Below are positions 15,977-24,768 of a DNA stretch of 64,000 bases, in pieces. The position numbers and the translations under genes were made by a program. The stretch covers positions 1,054,001 through 1,118,000 of the forward strand of contig NZ_BLIN01000003.1 of the NCBI RefSeq assembly GCF_009811555.1. Reading direction: 5' to 3'. A model generated the notes under the pieces. It had not been told where the DNA came from. It made no database searches and saw only the letters and a program-made list of their open reading frames with translations. Within the stretch, counting starts at the first letter, position 1. Each line of letters starts with the position of its first letter. The stretch is from Streptomyces caniferus. Its GTDB lineage: Bacteria > Actinomycetota > Actinomycetes > Streptomycetales > Streptomycetaceae.

Positions 15977-17137
15977 ATGAACTACACCGGGGTGCGTGAG
16001 GTCGAGGTCGTGGTGGTCGGCGCCGGGCAGGCCGGACTGGCCGCCGCCTTTCATCTGCGGCGGGTCGGCTTCGAGCCGGACCGGGACTTCGTGGTGCTCG
16101 ACCACTCCCCGCGCCCCGGCGGTGCCTGGCAGTTCCGGTGGCCCACGCTGACGTTCGAGAAGGTGCATGGGATGCATGCGCTGCCGGGCATGGAGCTGAC
16201 CGGCGCCGATCCGCTGCGCCCGTCGTCCGAGGTGATCGGCGCGTACTTCGAGAGGTACGAGCGGACCTTCGGGCTGCGGGTGCACCGGCCGGTGAACGTG
16301 ATGGCCGTCCGCGAGGGCGGTGGGCCTCCTCCCTGGACGGATCCTGCCGGAACCCTGGGGAGAGGCCGCCTGCTGGTCGCGACGTCGGAAGGGGACTATG
16401 CGGCGCGGGCTCTGATCAATGCGACCGGGACCTGGGACCGGCCGTTCTGGCCGCGGTTCCCCGGACAGGAGATGTTCGGCGGCCGGCAACTGCACAGCTC
16501 CGAGTACCGGGGGCCGGAGGATTTCCGCGGCGCACGGATCGTGGTGGTCGGCGGCGGGACCTCTGCCGTACAGCAGTTGATGGAGATCGCGCCGGTCGCC
16601 GCCGCCACGACCTGGGTGACGCGCCGGCCGCCGGTGTTCCGCGAGGGACCGTTCGACGCGGAGCGGGGCCGGGCCGCGGTCGCCCTGGTGGAGGAGCGGG
16701 TGCGGCAGGGGCTGCCGCCGCGGAGCGTGGTGAGCGTGACCGGGCTGCAGATGACCGAGGCCGTCCGGCGGGCCCGGGAGGGCGGTGTGCTGGAGCGGCT
16801 GCCGCTCTTCGCGCGCCTCACCCCCACGGGCGTGAGCTGGGACGACGGGCGCGCGGTCGAGGCCGATGTGATCCTCTACGCGACGGGATTCCGCGCGGCC
16901 GTCGACCATCTCGCCCCGCTGCACCTGCGCGAGCCGGGCGGCGGCATCCGGATGGACGGCACCCGCACCCTGCGCGATCCGCGGGTCCATCTCGTCGGTT
17001 ACGGGCCGTCGGCGAGCACCATCGGCGCCAACCGCGCGGGACGTGCCGCGGTCGGCGACATCCGTCGGCTGATCGCCGCGACGGCCTCCCGACCGGCCGA
17101 TGCGGCGACGGAGTTGGCCGGCAGCCTCGCCTCCTAG
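15977..17137 (+). CDS. Flavin-dependent monooxygenase / NAD(P)-binding oxidoreductase
   Basis: 386-residue FMO/CzcO-like flavoprotein. FAD-binding GAGQAGLAAAFHLRR at about 13-27, a second Rossmann motif VVVGGGTSAVQQLMEI (about 185-200) for NAD(P)H, and the ATGF motif in DVILYATGFRAAVDHL. Start ATG 15977 follows TTAGGTGA. 96 bp behind ssuD on the same strand; a flavoprotein here may support sulfonate or organosulfur oxidation, but no motif proves the substrate. Confidence 0.88.
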   Translation: MNYTGVREVEVVVVGAGQAGLAAAFHLRRVGFEPDRDFVVLDHSPRPGGAWQFRWPTLTFEKVHGMHALPGMELTGADPLRPSSEVIGAYFERYERTFGLRVHRPVNVMAVREGGGPPPWTDPAGTLGRGRLLVATSEGDYAARALINATGTWDRPFWPRFPGQEMFGGRQLHSSEYRGPEDFRGARIVVVGGGTSAVQQLMEIAPVAAATTWVTRRPPVFREGPFDAERGRAAVALVEERVRQGLPPRSVVSVTGLQMTEAVRRAREGGVLERLPLFARLTPTGVSWDDGRAVEADVILYATGFRAAVDHLAPLHLREPGGGIRMDGTRTLRDPRVHLVGYGPSASTIGANRAGRAAVGDIRRLIAATASRPADAATELAGSLAS

Positions 17138-17190
17138 GGCGAGGCGGGGAGATTCACGGCGGGGCCGCGTACGCGACGGGCGGCAGGCCC

Positions 17191-17284
17191 GGACTCCGGC
17201 ACTCGACATCCCGGAGTCCGGCACCTCGGCATGCCCGAAGCTCGGTACTTCGACATGCCTGGAGCCCGGCACCTCGATAGGCCC
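17191..17284. repeat. Four 22-24 bp tandem repeats
   Basis: Degenerate units like GGAGTCCGGCACCTCGGCAT plus four bases: 17191-17212, 17213-17236, 17237-17260 and 17261-17284. They lie in the 415-bp space after the flavoprotein gene. I see no gene here; read in one frame they encode an eight-residue periodic peptide, which is probably incidental. Confidence 0.7.
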
Positions 17285-17552
17285 GCACTCCGCCGTGTGC
17301 GCCGCGGTATTCGTCATGCGACAAAACCCCACAAATCCCCTCCTCACAGGCCCCCTAAGGCGAACGCCTGCCCCCGGGAGCACCTGTTCGCCGGTGCACA
17401 TGATCGAAAAGGGAAGGGCTTCAATTGACTCATTGCAACCGGCGATGATGACGGGGCGCGAGCGGCGGGCTGCAGACCGTTACCACGCCTCCGGTCCAAA
17501 CCCCTTGCTGGGCCGGGGAGTTGAGTCCCACAACTTCAAGGAGAAGATCCCG

Positions 17553-17612
17553 ATGGACATCCTCACCGCTCTCTTGGCCCACGTCCTCCACCTCGTGGGC
17601 TGGCTCGTCTGA
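17553..17612 (+). CDS. 19-residue hydrophobic mini-protein
   Basis: Complete reading frame MDILTALLAHVLHLVGWLV with an ATG nine bases behind a strong AAGGAG (17538-17543), a TGA at 17610-17612 and a strong hairpin terminator 17 bp downstream. The peptide is a single amphipathic or membrane-spanning helix with two histidines and no charged residue except Asp 2. The combination of ribosome site, frame and terminator in an otherwise empty 580-bp space argues for a real monocistronic small gene. The family is unknown to me; a small membrane regulator or a type I-toxin-like peptide are possibilities. Confidence 0.65.
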   Translation: MDILTALLAHVLHLVGWLV

Positions 17613-17628
17613 CAGACCTCATCCCCAA

Positions 17629-17666
17629 GGCGCCGCCCCTCCCCGTCCCGGGAGGGGCGGCGCTTT
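17629..17666 (+). terminator. Rho-independent terminator after the 19-residue gene
   Basis: GGCGCCGCCCCTCCCC pairs with GGGAGGGGCGGCGC across a small loop (stem about 14 bp) and is followed by TTTCC. It ends the mini-gene on the + strand and may also serve the convergent MFS gene ending at 17719. Confidence 0.85.
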
Positions 17667-17718
17667 CCCGTGTCCGGCCGGATGGGTCGCCGGCTTCCGC
17701 GGCCCTTGTTCCGCCGGG

Positions 17719-19023
17719 CTACGTCTCCAGCTTCTGGCGGGAGGTCTCGGGGAGCGTCAGATAGACGAGGAACGAGACGAGGCACAGCCCGGCCACGTAC
17801 CAGGGGAAGAGGTCGGGGTGGCCGGCCTGCTTGAACCAGGTGCCGACGTACGGGGCCGTGCCGCCGAAGAGGGCCACGGTGAGCGAGTACGGGAAGCCGA
17901 TGCCGGCGGCACGCACCCGCGCGGGGAACACCTCGGCGTTCACGGCCGCGGCGACGGCGGTGTAGCCGGTGAGCAGCACCATGCCCGCGCACTGCACCAG
18001 CAGCAGCGAGGCGAACGCGTCGGTGACCAGGTGCAGCAGCGGTACGGCCAGGACGGCGAAACCCAGTGAGAAGCCGAGCAGCAGTGGTTTGCGGCCGATG
18101 CGGTCCGAGAGCATGCCGCCCAGCGGCTGGAGCAGGGCGAAGAAGGCGAGCGAGAGGGTGCCGACGGTGAGCGAATCGCCCTTGTCGAAACCCGCGTTGA
18201 CCTGCGCGTAGGTGGGCAGGTAGGTCGTCCATGTGTAGTAGGCGATGGTGCCGCCCGCGGTGATGCCGCAGATGAGCAGCGACTGGCGGGGGTGGCGGCG
18301 CAGCGCCTCGAAGAGCCCGGGCCGGTCGGCAGCCTGCTGTTCGGCGCTGCGGGTCTCCTGGGCGCCGCGCCGGATCCACAGCCCCAGCAGGCTCAGCAGC
18401 GCGCCGCCGAGGAACGCCACCCGCCAGCCCCACTCCCCCATCTGCCGCTCGGTGAGCAGCGCGGCGAGCAGCGCCGCGGTCCCGGAGGCGAGCAACTGGC
18501 CGAGGGTCGTGGACACGTACTGGAAGCTGGAGAACAGTCCGCGCCTGCCGGGGCCCGCCGACTCGACGAGGAAGGTCGTGGAGGCCGCGAACTCGCCACC
18601 CACCGACAGGCCCTGCACCAGACGGGCGACGACCAGGACGACGGGGGCCAGCAGACCGGTGGCCGCGTAGGTGGGGGTGAGCGCGACCAGCAGGCTGCCG
18701 CCGCCCATCAGCAGGATGGTCAGGGTCAGTGCGGTCCGCCGGCCGCGGCGGTCGGCTATCGCCCCCATGAGCAGTCCGCCGACCGGGCGCATGAAGAAGC
18801 CGACCGCGAAGACGGCGAAGGTGGAGAGCAGCGGCACCAGGGAGTTGCCCGCGCCCTCGGGGAAGACCTGCCCCGCGAAGTAGACCGCGAGGAAGGAGTA
18901 CGCGTACCAGTCGTACCACTCGACGGCGTTGCCGACGGAGGCCGCGGCGAGCTGCCGCAGGCGTGACGGCGGGCGGACAGCGTTCGGCGCCCGGCCCTGG
19001 GCAAGGTGTTCGGCGTTCGACAT
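17719..19023 (-). CDS. MFS transporter, metabolite:H+ symporter (MHS) family
   Basis: 434-residue proton-coupled permease. SVGNAVEWYDWYAYSFLAVYF in the first helix and FFMRPVGGLLMGAIADRRGRR in the 2-3 loop are hallmarks of the MHS family (ProP, KgtP, ShiA type); QGLSVGGEFAASTTFLVE lies in helix 5. ATG 19021-19023 follows GGAGGA closely, so the longer open frame to 19158 is not used. Divergent from lutABC with 122 bp between; carriage of lactate or a related carboxylate is an inference from that position. Confidence 0.9.
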   Translation of the reverse strand: MSNAEHLAQGRAPNAVRPPSRLRQLAAASVGNAVEWYDWYAYSFLAVYFAGQVFPEGAGNSLVPLLSTFAVFAVGFFMRPVGGLLMGAIADRRGRRTALTLTILLMGGGSLLVALTPTYAATGLLAPVVLVVARLVQGLSVGGEFAASTTFLVESAGPGRRGLFSSFQYVSTTLGQLLASGTAALLAALLTERQMGEWGWRVAFLGGALLSLLGLWIRRGAQETRSAEQQAADRPGLFEALRRHPRQSLLICGITAGGTIAYYTWTTYLPTYAQVNAGFDKGDSLTVGTLSLAFFALLQPLGGMLSDRIGRKPLLLGFSLGFAVLAVPLLHLVTDAFASLLLVQCAGMVLLTGYTAVAAAVNAEVFPARVRAAGIGFPYSLTVALFGGTAPYVGTWFKQAGHPDLFPWYVAGLCLVSFLVYLTLPETSRQKLET

Positions 19024-19145
19024 GGTCCTCCGCTCCCGGTTCTTCTCCTCGGCCTGCTGCTGGGGCAGGATGAGCCGACAGGTGATCATGTACCGCGGAA
19101 GCGGATGGCCGCCAGGGTCCGTAGCGGCCGAAAGGAGATGGCAAC

Positions 19146-19898
19146 GTGCGTGTAGCACTGTTCGTCACCTGTATCAACGACGCGCTCCATCCGCGGACGG
19201 GCCAGGCGGTGGTGACGCTGCTGGAGCGGCTGGGGGTGGAGGTCGATTTCCCCGTCGAGCAGAGCTGCTGCGGCCAGCCTCAGTTCAACACCGGCTACCG
19301 GCATGCGACGGAACCACTGGTGCGCCGCTTCGACCGGGCCTTCAGGGACTACGAGTACGTGGTCACCCCGTCCGGCTCCTGTGCGGCGATGGTGCGCGAC
19401 AACTATCCGCGGATCGGCGCGAAGGCGGCCGCCGAGGGACGTGGCCGGGGACTCGTCGACGCGGCGGCGGTCGCGGTGCCCAAGATGTACGAGCTGACCG
19501 AGTTCCTGGTGGATGTGCTGAAGGTGGAGGACGTCGGCGCCTGCTACCCGCACACCGTCACCTACCACCCCACCTGCCACGGACTGCGGATGCTGGGCCT
19601 GGGCGACCGGCCGCGACGGCTGCTGGAGCACGTCGAGGGGCTGGAGCTGCGCGAGCTGCCGGGGGCCGAGGAGTGCTGCGGGTTCGGCGGCACGTTCGCG
19701 GTGAAGAACCCGGCGGTGTCGGCGGCGATGGGCGCCGACAAGGTCCGCCACATCCTCGGCACCGGCGCCGAGGCGGTCTGCACCGTCGACAACTCCTGTC
19801 TCCTGCACATCGGCGGCACCCTCACCCGCCAGGGTGCGACGGTCCGCCCCGTCCATATCGCCGAGATCCTGGCCAGTACCGAAGGGAGTCCGTGGTGA
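19146..19898 (+). CDS. lutA: Lactate oxidation Fe-S protein LutA/LldE
   Basis: Subunit of the LutABC complex that oxidises L-lactate to pyruvate. 250 residues with two CCG-type cysteine-rich motifs: EQSCCGQPQFNTGYRHA (about 37-53) and AEECCGFGGTFAVKNP (about 175-190), plus THPTCH-like YHPTCHGLRMLG. GTG at 19146 has AAAGGAG (19131-19137) upstream. Overlaps lutB by four bases (GTGA). Confidence 0.94.
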   Translation: MRVALFVTCINDALHPRTGQAVVTLLERLGVEVDFPVEQSCCGQPQFNTGYRHATEPLVRRFDRAFRDYEYVVTPSGSCAAMVRDNYPRIGAKAAAEGRGRGLVDAAAVAVPKMYELTEFLVDVLKVEDVGACYPHTVTYHPTCHGLRMLGLGDRPRRLLEHVEGLELRELPGAEECCGFGGTFAVKNPAVSAAMGADKVRHILGTGAEAVCTVDNSCLLHIGGTLTRQGATVRPVHIAEILASTEGSPW

Positions 19899-21385
19899 GC
19901 GGCACCTACCTGGGCATGCCGGCGTTCCCCCGGGCCGCTGCCGCATCCACCCGCGATACGCAGTTGCGCGCCAACCTCACCCATGCCACCCGCACCATCC
20001 GCGACAAGCGCGCCAAGGCCGTCGCGGAGCTGGACGACTGGGCGCAGCTACGGGCCGCGGGCGCCGCGGTGAAGGACCGTACGCTGCGCCATCTCGACCA
20101 CTATCTGGAGCAACTGGAGGCGGCGGTCATCGCCGCGGGCGGGCAGGTCCACTGGGCGGTCGACGCCGACGAGGCCAACCGGATCGTCACCCGGCTGGTG
20201 CGGGAGACCGGCGAAACGGAGGTCGTCAAGGTCAAGTCGATGGCGACGCAGGAGATCGGGCTGAACGAGGCGCTGGCCGAGGCCGGTATCCGGGCGTACG
20301 AGACGGATCTGGCCGAGCTGATCGTGCAGCTCGGCCACGATCTGCCGTCGCACATCCTGGTCCCGGCGATCCACCGCAACCGCTCCGAGATCCGCGACAT
20401 CTTCCGCCGTGAGATGGCCTCTTGGGGTCGCCCGGCGCCGGACGGGCTGACCGATTCCCCCGCCGAGCTGGCCGAGGCGGCCCGGCTGCACCTGCGGGAG
20501 AAGTTCCTGTCCGCGAAGGTCGGGATCTCGGGGGCCAACTTCATGGTCGCGGAGACCGGCACCCTCGTCGTGGTGGAGTCCGAGGGCAACGGCCGGATGT
20601 GCCTGACCCTTCCGGAGACGCTGATCTCCGTCGTCGGCATCGAGAAGGTGGTGCCGGCCTGGCAGGATCTGGAGGTCTTTCTGCAGCTGCTGCCCCGTTC
20701 CTCCACTGCCGAGCGGATGAATCCCTACACCTCCACCTGGACCGGCACCACGGACGGCGACGGACCGCAGACCTTCCATCTGGTGCTGCTCGACAACGGG
20801 CGCACCGACACCCTCGCCGATACCGTCGGGCGGCAGGCGTTGCGCTGCATCCGCTGCTCGGCCTGTCTGAACGTCTGCCCGGTGTACGAGCGGGCCGGCG
20901 GGCATGCGTACGGCTCGCCCTACCCCGGCCCGATCGGCGCCATTCTCACGCCCCAACTACGGGGACTGGCAGGCTCGTTGGAAGCGTCACTGCCATATGC
21001 CTCGTCGCTGTGCGGGGCCTGCTACGAGGTGTGTCCGGTCGCCATCGACATCCCCGAGGTGCTGGTGCATCTGCGGGAGCGGGTCGTGGAGGGCGGGCCG
21101 GTCACCCGGGGCGGGGCGCGCACCGTCCTCAGACCGGCCAGGGGACATGCCGCCGAGCGGGCCACGATGCGCGCGGCGGGGTGGGCCTTCGACCATCCGG
21201 GCGTGCTGCGTGCCGGGATGCGGCTGGCGGCCCGTACCCGCCGGCTGCATCCGCGGCGGCTGCCGGGGCCGGGCCGCGCCTGGTCGCGGACGCGCGATCT
21301 GCCCGCGGTGCCTGCCGAGTCCTTCCGCGACTGGTGGCAGCGCACCCGTGGCACCTCGCCGAAGCACGAAGGGGGCGGCAAGTGA
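19895..21385 (+). CDS. lutB: Lactate oxidation iron-sulfur protein LutB/LldF
   Basis: Central electron-transfer subunit, 496 residues. N-terminal LUD domain with EIGLNEALAEAGI and GISGANFMVAETGTLVVVESEGN; two 4Fe-4S clusters CIRCSACLNVCPVYE and CGACYEVCPVAIDIPE (about 325-400); Arg-rich C-terminal tail ending WWQRTRG. Starts at GTG 19895 inside the lutA stop and ends inside the lutC start, so all three are coupled. Confidence 0.95.
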   Translation: MSGTYLGMPAFPRAAAASTRDTQLRANLTHATRTIRDKRAKAVAELDDWAQLRAAGAAVKDRTLRHLDHYLEQLEAAVIAAGGQVHWAVDADEANRIVTRLVRETGETEVVKVKSMATQEIGLNEALAEAGIRAYETDLAELIVQLGHDLPSHILVPAIHRNRSEIRDIFRREMASWGRPAPDGLTDSPAELAEAARLHLREKFLSAKVGISGANFMVAETGTLVVVESEGNGRMCLTLPETLISVVGIEKVVPAWQDLEVFLQLLPRSSTAERMNPYTSTWTGTTDGDGPQTFHLVLLDNGRTDTLADTVGRQALRCIRCSACLNVCPVYERAGGHAYGSPYPGPIGAILTPQLRGLAGSLEASLPYASSLCGACYEVCPVAIDIPEVLVHLRERVVEGGPVTRGGARTVLRPARGHAAERATMRAAGWAFDHPGVLRAGMRLAARTRRLHPRRLPGPGRAWSRTRDLPAVPAESFRDWWQRTRGTSPKHEGGGK

Positions 21386-22047
21386 GCAGCCGGGACGTGG
21401 TGTTGGCACGGGTGCGGCAGGCGCTGACGGATGTGCCGCGCGGCGAGGGGCCGGACGGTCCGCCGGTGGCACGGGACTACCGCCGGGTGCACGGGTCCCG
21501 GACGCGCGCGCAGACCGTCGAGCTGCTCGCGGAGAATCTCGCGGACTACCGGGCGATCGTGCACCGTACGGATGCCGAGGGACTGCCGGGGCTGATCGGG
21601 CGGCTGCTGGCCGAGCGCGGGGCGCGGACGGTGCTGGTGCCGCCGGGCCTGGACGCCTCATGGACGGCCGGCGCGGACGTCACCCGCGTCGAGGACCGCG
21701 TATCCAGCACACCTCATGAACTCGACGCCGTGGACAGTGTGCTGACCGGCTGCGCGGTGGCCATCGCGGAGACCGGCACCCTCGTCCTGGATGCGGACCC
21801 CGACCAGGGCAGACGCCGGATCACTCTGGTTCCGGACCGTCACCTCTGCGTCGTCCGCGTCCCTGGCCAGGTGGTCGGCTCGGTACCGGAGGCGCTGCCG
21901 CGGCTGGCGCCGGACCGTCCGCTGACCTGGATCTCCGGACCGTCGGCGACCAGCGACATCGAACTCGACCGGGTGGAGGGGGTGCACGGGCCGCGGACGC
22001 TGGAGGTGATCCTGCTGACGGCGGACGAGGAAGAGGAAACGGGGTGA
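21382..22047 (+). CDS. lutC: Lactate utilisation protein LutC/LldG
   Basis: Third subunit of the LutABC system; LUD (DUF162) domain of 221 residues. Typical features: ARVRQALTDVPRG, VDSVLTGCAVAIAETGTLVLD, LVPDRHLCVVRVPGQVVGSVPEAL and WISGPSATSDIELDRVEGVHGPR, the last being the family's most conserved stretch. GTG start overlaps lutB stop (GTGA). Together with lutA/lutB gives a complete operon. Confidence 0.95.
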   Translation: MSSRDVVLARVRQALTDVPRGEGPDGPPVARDYRRVHGSRTRAQTVELLAENLADYRAIVHRTDAEGLPGLIGRLLAERGARTVLVPPGLDASWTAGADVTRVEDRVSSTPHELDAVDSVLTGCAVAIAETGTLVLDADPDQGRRRITLVPDRHLCVVRVPGQVVGSVPEALPRLAPDRPLTWISGPSATSDIELDRVEGVHGPRTLEVILLTADEEEETG

Positions 22048-22178
22048 GCCGGGGGCGGCCGCGGTCGCGGAGGGCTGCAACAGGTGTGCGACCCCGTTGT
22101 CAGTGGGGATTCCTACACTGATCGGGATGCCTTTCGCACACGCGGTGCGGGGGTGCGCGCCCCGGGGGGAGGGAGCAG

Positions 22179-23579
22179 ATGATGCTGCGGCAGGGCTTAC
22201 CACCACGGCGATCCGGCGCGGCAGGCCGCTCACCCGCACCGGAGCCCACGCCCCCGCCCGCTGCCGCTCCGCCGGACTCCGCGCCCACCCGGCTGCTGAC
22301 GTGGCTGGGCCGGCTGGGCGTCCCGGCCGCCGCGTTCGCCGTGTTCCAGACGCTGTTGGGGATCCTGCCGCAGAGTCTCGCGGGCGAGGCGGCGCGCTAC
22401 TGCGTGGCGGCGACCGCCGGTGTCGGCGTCGGTGTGGTGGTGTGGCTGGCGGCGGCCCTGCTGCGGACCCGGGCCACGGCCGCCGCCGTAGCCGCACCAC
22501 CGCCCGCCCCGGCTCCCCCACCCGCCGGATCGCTTCCCGAGCTGATGGACGGCACCTACCAGGCGCTGCGGCGCGGCCTCTCGGTGATCGAGGTGGCCGG
22601 GCACGGCCCGCTCATCGGCTGGCCGCACTCCCTCGCGGAGAGCGATCCACCGGTGCACCCGACGGCGTTCGGTACGGCGTACGGGCTCCATCTGCTGCTC
22701 GACATCGCGCCGTACGACGGCCGCATACGGGCGGGGCAGGTGGCCGAGACGCTGTGGCGGCTGCGGCTGCCCGGCGGCGGCTGGGCCGCGCGTTCCCAGG
22801 GCAGCGGGGCGCGGCCCGAGGTGTCCGCGATCGTGCTGGGCGCGCTGGCGCGGGCCGGCGCCGATCCGCGGCTGCTGGAGGCCGAAATACGCTCCTGCGA
22901 GGTGCTGTGGGATCCCGACCATGACGCATCGGGGCTGGCGAACACCTATGTCGTGACGAATGTCCTGCGCGGGCTGCTCCGGGCGGCGCCCGGCTCCACC
23001 GCCCTGGACGGACTGCGCGAGGTGCTGGTCAACGGCGCCACGGCCGATCCGGCGCGCGGCAACCACCGCTGCTGGGGCGCCGCGCTGGCCACCGGCCGCG
23101 GAAACCCGGCACCGTCCGCCGCGCACACCGCGCGGGCGGTGGTGGCGCTGGACCGGGCCGCACGCGTGCTGGGCGAGGACGAGCGGCAGCGCACGGTGCG
23201 CGAGGAGGGGCTGCGCTGGCTGCTGGCCGGCCCGGCGACCCCGACGGGCGGCATCGGTGATCTGCAGAACTGCCAGGAAGAGGTGCGGCGGCCGGATCAG
23301 GAGGACCCGCTGCATCAAGAGCTGCTGTCGGTACGGCATTTCGGGGCCGCATGGGTGGCCCGTGCGCTGATGACGGACGGCGCCCGCAAGGTCGCGGCCG
23401 AGGAGGTGGGGCTGCCGGCATGGGAGGCACAGCTGACCACTGCCGTGACGCGGGTGCACGGAATGCAGCGAGGCGGGGTGTGGCGGTGGGACGACGGGCC
23501 CATGGGACACCCGGTGTGGATGGCGTATCAGGGCCTTTCGGTGCTGCGGCGGCATGCGTTGATGGTCTACCGGCCTTGA
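22179..23579 (+). CDS. Membrane-anchored prenyltransferase/squalene-cyclase-fold protein of unknown function
   Basis: 466 residues. Pro/Ala-rich N-terminus, two predicted membrane helices (about 38-62 and 70-95), an Ala/Pro linker, then an alpha/alpha toroid domain (about 110-466) with GGxW-type repeats: LPGGGWAARSQGSG, and GMQRGGVWRWDDGPMGHPVWMAYQG near the end. I see no DxDD motif, so class II terpene cyclase activity is not supported. ATG at 22179 (or 22182) follows GGGAGGGAG. 253 bp upstream of a cupin gene on the same strand. Could be a polyprenyl- or protein-binding scaffold; function unassigned. Confidence 0.75.
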   Translation: MMLRQGLPPRRSGAAGRSPAPEPTPPPAAAPPDSAPTRLLTWLGRLGVPAAAFAVFQTLLGILPQSLAGEAARYCVAATAGVGVGVVVWLAAALLRTRATAAAVAAPPPAPAPPPAGSLPELMDGTYQALRRGLSVIEVAGHGPLIGWPHSLAESDPPVHPTAFGTAYGLHLLLDIAPYDGRIRAGQVAETLWRLRLPGGGWAARSQGSGARPEVSAIVLGALARAGADPRLLEAEIRSCEVLWDPDHDASGLANTYVVTNVLRGLLRAAPGSTALDGLREVLVNGATADPARGNHRCWGAALATGRGNPAPSAAHTARAVVALDRAARVLGEDERQRTVREEGLRWLLAGPATPTGGIGDLQNCQEEVRRPDQEDPLHQELLSVRHFGAAWVARALMTDGARKVAAEEVGLPAWEAQLTTAVTRVHGMQRGGVWRWDDGPMGHPVWMAYQGLSVLRRHALMVYRP

Positions 23580-23832
23580 GGTGAGCCGGAAAGTGAGGGG
23601 GCCGGGGGCCTGAGGACGGTACCGCTCATGGCCTGATGGTGGTGGGCTGGGCACGGAGGGTCGGGGCACGGAGGGTCGGGTCACGGAGGTGGTCGGACGC
23701 GGGTGGGCTCGGGCATGGGAGCCTCGGGTCACGGAAGTGGCCGGGGCACGGAAGCGGCCGGGCGCGGGAGGTGTCGGGGGACGGGGCGGTCAGGGGCGGA
23801 ACGGTCGGGGGCGGCAGAGGGGAGTCAGACGC
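23580..23832 (+). repeat. Degenerate G-rich repeats before the cupin gene
   Basis: The 253-bp space is built from short, imperfect copies of GGTCGGGTCACGGAGG and similar 15-17 bp units (best between 23650 and 23780). No gene seen. G-runs on the + strand could form G-quadruplex structures in the leader of the downstream gene. Confidence 0.4.
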
Positions 23833-24768
23833 ATGCAGGTCGAGGAAGCCCGGCGGCTGCTGACGGAGCGGCTGGGCGGCGGACCGGAGCCGCCGTCGCC
23901 CGAGTCGGCGCGCGCGGTGACCGCCCAACTGGCACACCCGGACACGCTGGGTCCGCTGGTGCGGCGATTATCCGCCGGTGATCTGGATCTGGCGGAGTGC
24001 AGCCGCCTTTCGTACCGCCATGTGCTGGGCTTCGACAAGCTGTTGCTGCTGGCCGGTGCGCCGCGGTTCATGCTGCGGCTCCACTTCTGGCACGGCGGGA
24101 CCGGCGCGGCCCCCGAGGACATCCACAACCACCGGTGCGCGATCGCCTCGGCGGTGGTGCGCGGCCGCGTCCGGATGGAGTGCTACGAACCGGCCGCGAA
24201 CGGCGTGCCCGCGACCGCCTACCGGGAGACCATCGACGGTCCCGGCGGCGCCTGGCGGCTGCGACGGGTCGGGGACGCCCGGCTGCGGCTGGTGTGCACG
24301 GAACGGTACGGGACAGGGCGGAGCTACGGCCTGGCCGCCCGTACGCTGCATCGCGTGGTGAGCGAGGAGCCGACGGTGACGCTGTTCCTGGAGACCGTCC
24401 CACAGCGGTCGGTGACCGATGTCTACGTCAGACACAGCAGCGGTGTCAGGGACAGCGGCGACGGGGGAAACAGCGGATGTATCCGGAACGGCGGAGGCGT
24501 CGGGCACGGCGGAGCCGCTGTCCGTGGCCTCGCCGCCGGACGCGGCGGCCCAGCCACGGACAGCGGCTCCGCCACGGACGGCCGCGGGCACCGGATCGGA
24601 GCCGGAGACCGGATCGGCGACCGGGACCAAGTCGGCGACGGGGACCGGCCCCGCGGCCTCCTCAGGGCCGTCGGCGCCGAGCGGGCGGATCCGCCGCCCA
24701 AGACTCCGCTGCCACCGGCCGTCTACCTTGCCGAACTCGACTCTCTGGCAGGCTCTTTGGGCTACTGA
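23833..24768 (+). CDS. Cupin-fold protein with low-complexity C-terminus
   Basis: 311 residues. The N-terminal half has a cupin-like metal site: HFWHGGTGAAPEDIHNHR (two His near 100-101) followed by VVRGRVRMECYE, and a second motif SYGLAARTLHRVV supplying another His; this resembles cysteine dioxygenase-type cupins but the overall match is weak. Residues about 205-275 are a Gly/Asp/Ser-rich degenerate repeat region, then PPKTPLPPAVYLAELDSLAGSLG at the end. ATG 23833 precedes MQVEEARRLLTERL. The 3' end overlaps the convergent Nudix gene by 107 bp. Confidence 0.7.
   Translation: MQVEEARRLLTERLGGGPEPPSPESARAVTAQLAHPDTLGPLVRRLSAGDLDLAECSRLSYRHVLGFDKLLLLAGAPRFMLRLHFWHGGTGAAPEDIHNHRCAIASAVVRGRVRMECYEPAANGVPATAYRETIDGPGGAWRLRRVGDARLRLVCTERYGTGRSYGLAARTLHRVVSEEPTVTLFLETVPQRSVTDVYVRHSSGVRDSGDGGNSGCIRNGGGVGHGGAAVRGLAAGRGGPATDSGSATDGRGHRIGAGDRIGDRDQVGDGDRPRGLLRAVGAERADPPPKTPLPPAVYLAELDSLAGSLGY

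Noticed and set aside
14639..17401. 920-codon minus-strand open frame opposite ssuD and the flavoprotein
   Set aside because: Shadow frame; the + strand genes have complete conserved motifs.
22179..23579. Terpene or hopanoid biosynthetic cluster
   Set aside because: Cyclase fold but no DxDD motif and no prenyl-diphosphate synthase, P450 or other pathway gene nearby.
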